Below, in pieces: positions 1 to 5,466 of a DNA stretch of 19,271 nt. The DNA comes from Acanthamoeba sp. SK_2022b (taxonomy: Eukaryota > Discosea > Longamoebia > Acanthamoebidae). Every line of letters begins with the position of its first letter. The first letter of the stretch is position 1. The position numbers and the translations under genes were made by a program. Below the pieces are notes generated by a model. It ran no database searches, was not told the origin of the DNA, and saw nothing but the letters and a program-made list of their open reading frames with translations. The DNA is taken from positions 1 to 19,271 of the forward strand of contig JANDJZ010000621.1 of NCBI GenBank assembly GCA_027943245.1, in the 5' to 3' direction.

Positions 1-1
1 G

Positions 2-40
2 GCGATCGAGGCCGCCCGAGCCGTCGCTCCGCGGGCGTAG
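2..40 (+). CDS. 3' end of an unidentified chromosomal gene (partial)
   Basis: Frame 2 is open from the window edge to a TAG at 38-40 and encodes an alanine-rich tail, AIEAARAVAPRA. It lies outside the element and points towards the terminator at 93-127, so it would converge on the original glnA end. Only 12 residues are visible, so the product cannot be identified and the frame itself is uncertain. Confidence 0.25.
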   Translation, partial: AIEAARAVAPRA

Positions 41-92
41 GCGGACGCCGTCGTCCCTGCCCCGCGTGCCTCCGCGCAGGCCACCGAACGCT

Positions 93-127
93 GCAGCCCC
101 CGCCCGGAGGAACCGGGCGGGGGCTGC
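93..127. terminator. Intrinsic terminator, probably the original glnA terminator
   Basis: A perfect 15-bp stem (93-107 with 113-127) has an AGGAA loop. It sits just beyond attL on the chromosomal side. Before integration it would have followed the glnA stop by a few dozen bases. It can also serve the + strand gene ending at 40, because the stem is symmetrical. No U-tract is obvious, which is common in actinobacterial hairpin terminators. Confidence 0.75.
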
Positions 128-158
128 TGGCTGGGGGAGTGCCGGCTGTGCCGGCCTA

Positions 159-187
159 CCGATCAGATGTCGTAGTACAGCTCGAAC
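159..187. repeat. attL: 29-bp attachment-site repeat
   Basis: This 29-bp stretch is identical to 16702-16730. It contains the last seven codons and stop of glnA (FELYYDI) on the minus strand. It marks the left boundary of the integrated element, far from the integrase, so it is the site where the original chromosomal 3' end was displaced. Confidence 0.9.
163..186 (-). pseudogene. glnA: Displaced 3' remnant of glnA
   Basis: Read on the minus strand, 186 to 163 gives the last seven residues of glutamine synthetase, FELYYDI, and its stop. The rest of the gene is at 16706-18127, more than 16 kb away. The remnant is the chromosomal copy left behind when the element supplied a replacement 3' end. 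It has no function by itself, although an in-frame ATG happens to precede it. Confidence 0.8.
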
Positions 188-290
188 ATTCGGCCGTTGG
201 TTGGTTGCTGATTGTCGGCACCGGCTGGCCCAGCATTCCGGCGTGGATCGACCCCGGCGCGTTGGTTGCGCGCGGCCGGTTTCGATCGAA

Positions 291-319
291 TTGCGGACTG
301 TCCGCGGACCGCCGATACG
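291..319 (+). promoter_or_regulatory. Predicted left promoter with repressor-type operator
   Basis: TTGCGG at 291-296 and GATACG at 314-319 are 17 bp apart and could serve as -35 and -10 for the + genes at 430 and 513. An 11-bp palindrome, CGGACTGTCCG (294-304), overlaps the -35. Its core GGACTGTCC also occurs in the palindrome at 14943-14955 next to the repressor gene, suggesting that the element's XRE repressor acts here. The operator is better supported than the -10. Confidence 0.45.
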
Positions 320-429
320 CGGTGCCACGTACGCCATGAAGGACGAACACCACACGACAAAGAAAGTGCCCCCGCGCCGCTGCAACGGCCGAGGGCATGG
401 CTCACACCTGAAGCCACCAGGAGCGAACA

Positions 430-516
430 ATGAACAGCATTGCACCTCACACCGACACGCGGCACGCGTCGTGGTGTAACTCTCAAAACAACGACGCGGA
501 CGGGGCGGTCCGATGA
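430..516 (+). CDS. 28-aa small ORF, possibly a coupled leader
   Basis: This short ORF has an AGGAG at 419-423, six bases before its ATG, the clearest ribosome-binding site in the left end. Its TGA (514-516) overlaps the ATG of the next gene (513-515) in an ATGA arrangement. The next gene has only a weak ribosome-binding site of its own, so translation of the small ORF may drive it by coupling. The peptide contains no recognisable domain. It could be a real small protein, a leader peptide or chance. A 47-aa ORF in another frame (336-479) overlaps it and has no ribosome-binding site. Confidence 0.45.
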   Translation: MNSIAPHTDTRHASWCNSQNNDADGAVR

Positions 517-1235
517 CCGCCTGGGCGGGCGACGACCCGCGCATCGGCGACACCCGTTCGCGAGCGCTCTGCAACACCTGCGGCACCCTGCGAGTGGTCG
601 GGCACAACTACAACAGTCACGAACTCGACGTCGACGAGCTGCCTCTGTGGGCGCGGAGGATGTGCCCTCTCAAGTGCGCGACCTGCAAGACCCTGACGTG
701 GCACGCCCTGCTGAACGACAACCCGAAGCATGCCGAGTATCGGGACATCACGGAGGAGGGACAGGCGCAGCCGTGGCAGGTCGACTACCCGCTGGCAGAC
801 CTGCAGGAGTTGATCGACCGAATGCGCGATCACTTCGGCGTGACCTTCGAGATGAAGGATCCGGGCGATGGGTACGACTTCGGGCAGCCGTTGTTCCTGG
901 GCGCCTTCCGGCGTCCTGACCATTGGCACATCAAGATCCACCCCGGAGCTCCTGTGACCACCCAGCTCAGGGCACTGCGTCAGGTCTGGAAGCACATCAC
1001 GGAGGACGACTTCGGGCCGAACTATGAGGGCGAGAACCCCTACAACGGGGCTGGGTATCCCGGTTGCGACTCCTGGTTCCAGGATGCCGTCGAGGAGGGC
1101 CTGAAGGACTTCAAACGCTGGGCGCCGGCCGTGAGCGACCTGCTCGAGCTCGAGCGACAGGATGCCACCAAGCGAATGTTGTTGGACCTCGCCGCCGCGC
1201 TTGAGGAGGGGGTGCAGAACCCGCACACCCCTTGA
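513..1235 (+). CDS. Hypothetical protein with zinc-ribbon-like cysteines
   Basis: A 240-aa protein that I do not recognise. Near the N-terminus it has CNTC (residues 20-23) and CPLKCATC (51-58), a spacing that could bind one zinc ion. The rest is acidic and rich in aromatic residues, with no transmembrane segment or signal peptide seen. The start is chosen because it overlaps the stop of the upstream 28-aa ORF in ATGA form. It is the first long gene at the left end of the element and runs towards a strong hairpin at 1256-1292. If the palindrome at 294-304 is an operator, the gene is silenced in the integrated state. Function unknown. Confidence 0.8.
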   Translation: MTAWAGDDPRIGDTRSRALCNTCGTLRVVGHNYNSHELDVDELPLWARRMCPLKCATCKTLTWHALLNDNPKHAEYRDITEEGQAQPWQVDYPLADLQELIDRMRDHFGVTFEMKDPGDGYDFGQPLFLGAFRRPDHWHIKIHPGAPVTTQLRALRQVWKHITEDDFGPNYEGENPYNGAGYPGCDSWFQDAVEEGLKDFKRWAPAVSDLLELERQDATKRMLLDLAAALEEGVQNPHTP

Positions 1236-1255
1236 GGGTGTCCGTAGCTATGGAC

Positions 1256-1292
1256 ACCCCTGGGGTCCCCGGAAAGTGGGGACCCCAGGGGT
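1256..1292. terminator. Bidirectional terminator between convergent genes
   Basis: A perfect 15-bp stem, ACCCCTGGGGTCCCC with its complement (1256-1270 and 1278-1292), encloses a 7-nt loop. It lies between the + gene ending at 1235 and the minus gene ending at 1295, where a two-way terminator is expected. A weaker hairpin, GGGTACTCA with TGCGTACCC (1289-1311), follows directly and overlaps the last codons of the minus gene. Confidence 0.75.
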
Positions 1293-1294
1293 AC

Positions 1295-1588
1295 TCACAT
1301 TCTGCGTACCCTTGCGACACCCCAGGAGCGGCTGGGTGGCACCAGTCCCCAGGGCTCGAGGTGGAACTTCGCCGCGGCGAGCTCGCGCGCTTGCTGGTGG
1401 CTGTCTGTCGCTTCCAGCGCCTCGAGGTAGTACTCCACCGAATCCCAGGTGACGAGGACCCTGCTTCCCACGTATCGGTAGGCGAGGCACCAGGCGACGC
1501 CGCGGGCGTTCTCGTAGTTGAGGTCGAGCACCTCGGCGAGCCGCTGGACGCTGATGAGGAGTGGTTGGCGGAGGGGTGGCTCCCACAC
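1295..1588 (-). CDS. Small MerR/excisionase-type helix-turn-helix protein
   Basis: A 97-aa protein. Residues about 10-55 (LLISVQRLAEVLDLNYENAR, then a short wing and WDSVEYYLEAL) look like the DNA-binding fold of MerR-like or excisionase proteins, so it probably binds DNA. It starts with GTG, with AAGGA about 10 bases upstream, and follows the previous gene after 6 bases, so the two form one operon. Its last codons run into the hairpin at 1289-1311. It could be a recombination directionality factor or a regulator. The excisionase-like gene at 14713-14895 is better placed for the former. Family assignment is from pattern only. Confidence 0.6.
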   Translation of the reverse strand: MWEPPLRQPLLISVQRLAEVLDLNYENARGVAWCLAYRYVGSRVLVTWDSVEYYLEALEATDSHQQARELAAAKFHLEPWGLVPPSRSWGVARVRRM

Positions 1589-1594
1589 GAGGGT

Positions 1595-2281
1595 TCAGTC
1601 CTTCCGCCAGAGCGGTGCCCGGCGCTCCGGCTGGAGCCGCGCAAAGGGATTGGTTTGGTTGGACTCGACGGGTAGGTCGTTCACCCATGCCAGGAGCGAC
1701 GCGTAGACGATCCTGTAGTTCCTGGTCTCGGCGCCGATGAAGACTCGCATGAGGTCACCGTCTTGGACGGCGCGCCTGATGGAGCCCTCCGAGACGCTGA
1801 GGAGCCACGCTGCCTCTTTCACTGTCACGAGGATGCGGTCATCCCAGGGATCGCGCGGTGACGTCGCTTCGCCGTACTGGTCGGGCTTTCGCTTGCGCAA
1901 GCTTGCGGGCGAGTCAACTTCATACTCAGGCAGAAGAACGGGGTGCTTGCGTGGCTTCGTCGGTGTGCTGAGGCGTTGACGAGGTTTGGGCTCGGGTGGC
2001 GGAGGCGTCGACTTGGGCTCTCGTCCCTTGATGGGGCTGAGGTCGAGCCGAGTGAAGCGGTGTCCAGGTGGGTAGTCGCCGTGCTGGAGGTAGTAGCGGC
2101 CGGCCTCGTGAATCTCGGCCCGCCACCCCTTCGCGGTCCGGGTCACCTGCACGAGTTGTCGATCCTGCAGCGAGGACGCGGAGTGCTTGAAGCTCGTGGG
2201 TTTCAACGCCATGTCCGGGCACCCGTCAGCGATCCACTGCAGCACCTCGAGTTGGCGCTCGTTCAGCTGTCGATCCGTCAT
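1595..2281 (-). CDS. Two-domain DNA-binding protein (winged helix plus C-terminal HTH)
   Basis: A 228-aa protein. Residues 1-70 look like a winged helix (LNERQLEVLQWIADGCP, then a wing and AGRYYLQHGDYP). A proline-rich linker follows at about 88-115. Residues 150-205 form a second helix-turn-helix of excisionase type (LVTVKEAAWLLSVSEGSIRR). Related N-terminal domains are common in hypothetical proteins of actinobacteria and their phages. It is followed by another HTH gene in the same operon. An AT-rich GTATATAC lies near 2310 upstream and may be part of its promoter; no good ribosome-binding site is seen at the ATG. Likely a regulator or DNA-transaction protein; the target is unknown. Confidence 0.65.
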   Translation of the reverse strand: MTDRQLNERQLEVLQWIADGCPDMALKPTSFKHSASSLQDRQLVQVTRTAKGWRAEIHEAGRYYLQHGDYPPGHRFTRLDLSPIKGREPKSTPPPPEPKPRQRLSTPTKPRKHPVLLPEYEVDSPASLRKRKPDQYGEATSPRDPWDDRILVTVKEAAWLLSVSEGSIRRAVQDGDLMRVFIGAETRNYRIVYASLLAWVNDLPVESNQTNPFARLQPERRAPLWRKD

Positions 2282-2387
2282 CCGGCCGACGCTACAGAGC
2301 GCCTCCGTATATACGCCCGAGTGGGGTGCCCGCTCCGGGGCCAGCCAACGATGGCGTGGCGGACTCTCGTGGATGAACTAGGACTGG

Positions 2388-2981
2388 CTAACGGTCCGGC
2401 TGCGAGTACCCAAGTTCTTCGCTCAACGCCTTAATCGCGCGGTGGCGCACATCCTGGTTGATCGGTCGCCACCCGCCGGTATGAACAAGGTCAGTGACGA
2501 TCTTGCCGACCTCCTCGCGGACTGGCTCGATCGCGGACACAGTGGCCGCTCCGCCGCAGAGTTCCAACATCAAGTGGCGATTGACGTACCTGCTTGCCTC
2601 ATCGAGAACCTCGGTGACCCCTTTGTGCCATGCCGCGAGGTCGTCGCTGTTCATCGCGTCGCGGATAGTGACGTACTCATCCTTGGCCCAGGGTCCATAG
2701 GTGTCGTCGAAGCCAGCATCGGTTGCGGCGCGGGTGTGCAGGCGGACGAAGACCTCGGATACCCGGGTAACCACCTGATCAAACTCTTGCATTCCGGTCA
2801 TGAAATCCTGCGCGGCAGCTAGGCGCTCACGCCGGATCTGGTCGGATATTTCGTGGCGCTGTTGTCCCTCGGCCACCTGCAGTTGCGTTCGCGAGTTCTC
2901 GCGGTTTGTTAACCATGCGAAGCCGACGCTCGCGACTGCAACGACGGACGAAGCTGTCGGGGTCACCCATTCCCATGCCAT
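2388..2981 (-). CDS. Membrane-anchored coiled-coil protein
   Basis: A 197-aa protein starting MAWEWVTPTASSVV. Residues about 7-23 form one hydrophobic helix close to the N-terminus, followed by a long charged stretch predicted to be helical or coiled-coil (about 25-75) and a helical C-terminal half. The expected topology is a single anchor with a cytoplasmic body. The start is uncertain: ATG at 2981 fits the usual opening of such proteins, but an in-frame TTG at 3002 and a GTG at 2966 exist, and no clear ribosome-binding site is seen. It lies 44 bases after the SecB-like gene on the same strand, so it may be co-transcribed with the TAC operon. Function unknown. Confidence 0.65.
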   Translation of the reverse strand: MAWEWVTPTASSVVAVASVGFAWLTNRENSRTQLQVAEGQQRHEISDQIRRERLAAAQDFMTGMQEFDQVVTRVSEVFVRLHTRAATDAGFDDTYGPWAKDEYVTIRDAMNSDDLAAWHKGVTEVLDEASRYVNRHLMLELCGGAATVSAIEPVREEVGKIVTDLVHTGGWRPINQDVRHRAIKALSEELGYSQPDR

Positions 2982-3025
2982 GGGCCGACAGCATGCCAGC
3001 AAATCGGGCCGCTTCCGCGAAGGGA

Positions 3026-3574
3026 CTACTCCTCGTCGTGAACGATGATGTCAACCAGTTCGTCATCTGGGCGAGACCCCAGGGGGACAAGCATTCCCAT
3101 CGTGTAGGACGCGTACTGGCTCCGAGCCGTTAACGTCTGAACGAGCTCTCGGGCGTACGGGTGAACCGTCGGCGGGCCCATCACCATGGCAAACGCAAAG
3201 ATGTCGTCGAGCGGGTGCTCGCCAAGTGGCTCCTGATCGGCCGAGTAACTGGCTACCCACTCCGCTTCGATCTTCCACGCGTAGGCCAGCTCGATGAGCT
3301 CGTCTGTGAGGTCGTCGGCACTCTCAGGTAGCTCGAACTCGTCGAGCTGGGCGAGCGCGAAAGCACGGTACTTGACCCATACCTTCAAGCCACCATTCCC
3401 ATCCCGCCCCCCTTTTGCCTCGAGTCCCCACGCGGATCGCAGTTGGGTCTCGGGCTCGAAGTCGCGAGATGAGATCTGGCTCGACTCTAGGTACACATCA
3501 CGAAGCGTGACGTCGTGCAGAACCCGTCCGGCCGCTTCGCGAAGATCTCGGACAGTGTGTCGCTCGAGGGTCAT
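3026..3574 (-). CDS. SecB-like chaperone of a TAC toxin-antitoxin system
   Basis: A 182-aa protein with the SecB fold signature: an N-terminal beta-rich half and the motif VHPYARELVQTLTA (137-150), matching the conserved P-x-x-R-E-x-V region of SecB before the last helix. Actinobacteria generally do not use SecB for general export. Solitary SecB-like genes there belong to tripartite TAC systems, as in M. tuberculosis Rv1955-Rv1957. In those, the chaperone folds the antitoxin and shields it from proteolysis. Its ATG overlaps the antitoxin TGA by one base (TGATG), so the two are translationally coupled. Gene order toxin-antitoxin-chaperone is the canonical one. The client would be the antitoxin encoded at 3574-3996. 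Confidence 0.8.
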   Translation of the reverse strand: MTLERHTVRDLREAAGRVLHDVTLRDVYLESSQISSRDFEPETQLRSAWGLEAKGGRDGNGGLKVWVKYRAFALAQLDEFELPESADDLTDELIELAYAWKIEAEWVASYSADQEPLGEHPLDDIFAFAMVMGPPTVHPYARELVQTLTARSQYASYTMGMLVPLGSRPDDELVDIIVHDEE

Positions 3575-3996
3575 CAGGCGATCTTGCTAGCGCCGGCGTA
3601 CCAACGTCTCGACGAAGGCATCTCGACCACGTTGCTACGGCGTTGCGCGTTCTTCGTGCGCGACATCTCGTCCGCCCACTGGACGTCGATCTTGGGCCAC
3701 GTCGTTTCCAGCCTCTGCTTACGAGTCCCGATGGGCTCAAGGGCGATATCAATCTCGAAGCCCATAGCGTGCGCGTACTCAGCAAGCGTATTGATTCGAA
3801 CGTTTCCGTCGCCGCGAAGCACTTGGTTCACCGCGGACTTGCGGATTCCAAGACGGTCGGCGATCTGACTTTGCTGCATGCGGGACTTCTCGAGGCCCTC
3901 GTGCAAAACCTCAAGCACGCGATAGCGAAGGCGCGCAGCGCTAAGCCGGCGCGCACCTTCGGGGTTCTGCTCAGCGCGTTCGATCAGCGAGGTCAT
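3574..3996 (-). CDS. higA: HigA-like antitoxin with chaperone-addiction-like tail
   Basis: A 140-aa XRE-family protein. Residues about 38-75 form the helix-turn-helix (QSQIADRLGIRKSAVNQVL), followed by a small conserved domain (EYAHAMGFEIDIALEPI). After residue 90 comes a polar tail with isolated aromatic residues (W100, W107, W132, Y133). In TAC antitoxins such a tail is the chaperone-addiction (ChAD) segment that binds SecB. That this tail is a ChAD is inference from position and composition. Its ATG overlaps the toxin stop (ATGA), and its stop overlaps the chaperone start. It should neutralise the toxin and repress the operon, probably through GTACAG-N6-CTGTAC at 4394-4411. Confidence 0.82.
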   Translation of the reverse strand: MTSLIERAEQNPEGARRLSAARLRYRVLEVLHEGLEKSRMQQSQIADRLGIRKSAVNQVLRGDGNVRINTLAEYAHAMGFEIDIALEPIGTRKQRLETTWPKIDVQWADEMSRTKNAQRRSNVVEMPSSRRWYAGASKIA

Positions 3997-4460
3997 CGCT
4001 TCTTGTCCTCTCGAATGATTGCAGTGCCGCGATCGATCTCACGGATCGGAGTCTGATCGCTGGCCTTACGGAAGCCGTGGGTCAGCCGAACGTGCCCACA
4101 GCCGGAATCCTTGCGGTAGTAGAACGGCAGGCGGATCTTTCCAACCTTGACTTCCCACAGCTCGCCACGGAGAAAGTTGAGTTCCCGTGGAACGCTCAGC
4201 TTGCCAGTCCGAGCGAAGGTTTCCAGACGTACTAGGACGTCGTAGTACGCGTCGCGGGTTCGCTTGTTGCTCTCCAACGCCAACAAGAACGCTTCAGCCG
4301 GGAACTCGCCCTTCGCGTCGATCGCAGATTCGACCTCATACGTAGAGCCTTCCTGCAAGACAGGCCGCCCGCACGAGCGGCACCTGGCTGACGGTACAGA
4401 CAAAACTGTACTCCCGTCCCCGAAACGAATCAACTTGACCAGGATCTGCCGGACCGGCAT
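3993..4460 (-). CDS. higB: HigB-like toxin (RelE superfamily, phage Gp49-like)
   Basis: The C-terminal two-thirds match the Gp49-like HigB family: LWEVKVGKIRLPFYY (101-115, numbered from the ATG at 4460) and LTHGFRKASDQTP (126-138) are the typical core strands and C-terminal basic motif. Members are ribosome-dependent or free mRNA endonucleases that stop translation. The start is uncertain. The ATG at 4460 gives 155 aa with a CRSC pair at residues 27-30. A predicted promoter and operator at 4394-4433 lies inside that reading frame. If it is real, translation starts later, for example at TTG 4358, giving 121 aa, near the size of known HigB proteins. The gene is first in a coupled toxin-antitoxin-SecB operon and looks intact. 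Confidence 0.8.
   Translation of the reverse strand: MPVRQILVKLIRFGDGSTVLSVPSARCRSCGRPVLQEGSTYEVESAIDAKGEFPAEAFLLALESNKRTRDAYYDVLVRLETFARTGKLSVPRELNFLRGELWEVKVGKIRLPFYYRKDSGCGHVRLTHGFRKASDQTPIREIDRGTAIIREDKKR
4394..4433 (-). promoter_or_regulatory. Predicted TAC operon promoter with palindromic operator
   Basis: On the minus strand TTGATT (4433-4428) and TACAGT (4410-4405) are exactly 17 bp apart and fit a housekeeping promoter. The -10 lies inside an inverted repeat, GTACAG-N6-CTGTAC (4394-4411), the size and symmetry expected of a HigA-type operator. Repressor bound here would block the promoter, giving autoregulation. It lies inside the longest plausible toxin frame, which argues for a shorter toxin. 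Confidence 0.5.
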
Positions 4461-4558
4461 TGATGCAGGGCCCGCCGAGCACACTCTAAGGTGCCGGACG
4501 CCCAGTGGGCTCGGTTTCGTGGTGGACTGGACTGAGGGCTGGCGCACCATCGAGCGGT

Positions 4559-4619
4559 TTGACATCCTTTGGCCGGGGGCCGGCGGTGGTTCTACCCCGA
4601 ACGGCAGCTGCCGGCCCCC
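4559..4619 (+). promoter_or_regulatory. Possible -35 and strong leader hairpin before the HicB-like gene
   Basis: A consensus TTGACA lies at 4559-4564, but I see no convincing -10 at the right distance. A 10-bp perfect stem follows: GGGGGCCGGC (4575-4584) pairs with GCCGGCCCCC (4610-4619) around a 25-nt loop, ending 18 bases before the ATG at 4638. It may be a leader structure or an insulator between the two divergent operons. Confidence 0.35.
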
Positions 4620-4637
4620 TCCCACGTCCTAGGAGTG

Positions 4638-4823
4638 ATGTTGACGTTCAACGTGACGGCGACGCCATGGGAACACGGTTACGTGCTCGACATCGAGGGC
4701 TACGGGCCTGTGACCCAGTCCCACGGCCGGGAAGACGCTGAGCTGATGGTTCGCGACTGGCTCGAGATCAACGAAGTCGCTGAAGCGCAGACGGCCGAGG
4801 TGGCAATCCGCTTCCTGGACTGA
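4638..4823 (+). CDS. HicB-like small protein without a HicA partner
   Basis: A 61-aa protein. VTATPWEHGYVLDIEGYGPVT, broken after the first lines by TQS and an acidic helix (REDAELMVRDWLEI), follows the HicB/DUF1902-type partial RNase H fold: two strands, a G-x-V-T-Q turn, then a helix. In complete HicAB pairs HicB is the antitoxin. No HicA-like gene is adjacent, so this is an orphan, as many such actinobacterial proteins are. AGGAG (4631-4635) lies only two bases before the ATG; TTG at 4641 would have better spacing. It is divergent from the TAC operon and precedes an unknown gene after 96 bases. Confidence 0.6.
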   Translation: MLTFNVTATPWEHGYVLDIEGYGPVTQSHGREDAELMVRDWLEINEVAEAQTAEVAIRFLD

Positions 4824-4919
4824 TCTGGCGCCGCGTCCATCTCCCGCTGTCGGTGGCGCCTGTCATCTTGTTGGCCACGCGTTGACGGGTGTTCAACGCG
4901 CCTATCAAGGAGGCAGCAA

Positions 4920-5414
4920 GTGAGAGTAGACAGCGAGGCCCATCGAGACCTGATCCAGGCGTGGCGACGCCCGGGCGACACGCGACCCGCGCCCAAGGAA
5001 CTCGTGCTGCCCCTTCTGTCCCTCCTCGGAGGGGAGATGCCTGACGCCCACGTCACCGAGCACTCCACCGACGACGAGGGCGCCTACTGGGGGCTCTTCG
5101 CCTTGCAGGGGCGGAGCCTCCTGATCGCTGAAGGGCGACACCACGACAGCCGGTGGTGGTGGGCTTACGGTCAGAAGGTCCAGCCTGACGGGTTCGTGAT
5201 CAAGGTGATCCCTCGGTCGCAAGTCCACCACATCAGCGTCGCGAACTTTGACCATTGGACGCCGGGTGGCGAGTCCACGGTCCTGGCCAGCGTCCGCCTC
5301 CACGTGGACGACGGGGAGATCCTGTTGCCGAGCCCGGTGGATGCCCACACGGAGTCCGAGCGGGACGCATTCGAGGCTTTCACTCAGGCGGTCGTCCGCT
5401 GGATGAACGCCTGA
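4920..5414 (+). CDS. Hypothetical protein of the element
   Basis: A 164-aa protein that I do not recognise. The GTG start is fixed by a near-perfect AAGGAGG at 4907-4913, six bases upstream. The protein is soluble and tryptophan-rich (a cluster of three W near residue 80) with alternating strand-like stretches, and ends in a helix. It has no transmembrane segment, signal peptide or obvious catalytic motif. It follows the HicB-like gene on the same strand after 96 bases, a gap that holds an imperfect GGCGCC inverted repeat near 4829-4860. It converges on the tape measure gene, with a hairpin between them. Confidence 0.72.
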   Translation: MRVDSEAHRDLIQAWRRPGDTRPAPKELVLPLLSLLGGEMPDAHVTEHSTDDEGAYWGLFALQGRSLLIAEGRHHDSRWWWAYGQKVQPDGFVIKVIPRSQVHHISVANFDHWTPGGESTVLASVRLHVDDGEILLPSPVDAHTESERDAFEAFTQAVVRWMNA

Positions 5415-5437
5415 GTAGGAGGGGCAAGCAAAAGGGA

Positions 5438-5458
5438 GGGTACGCACTCTGCGTACCC
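5438..5458. terminator. Short hairpin between convergent genes
   Basis: GGGTACGCA and TGCGTACCC form a perfect 9-bp stem with a CTC loop. It lies between the + gene ending at 5414 and the tape measure gene ending at 5467. The same arms, with one mismatch and a longer loop, occur at 1289-1311, also at a convergent junction. A two-way terminator is the simplest reading; a protein-binding palindrome is possible. Confidence 0.5.
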
Positions 5459-5466
5459 CCACCTCG

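Noticed and set aside
336..479. 47-aa ORF on + in the left end
   Set aside because: No ribosome-binding site, histidine- and arginine-rich composition, and it overlaps a better supported small ORF at 430-516. Leaderless expression from the left promoter cannot be fully excluded.
4228..4250. Partial similarity of the toxin gene region to the attachment core (GTCGTAGTAC)
   Set aside because: The shared bases encode Tyr-Tyr-Asp in both genes and the match is short. Nothing else suggests a secondary attachment site.
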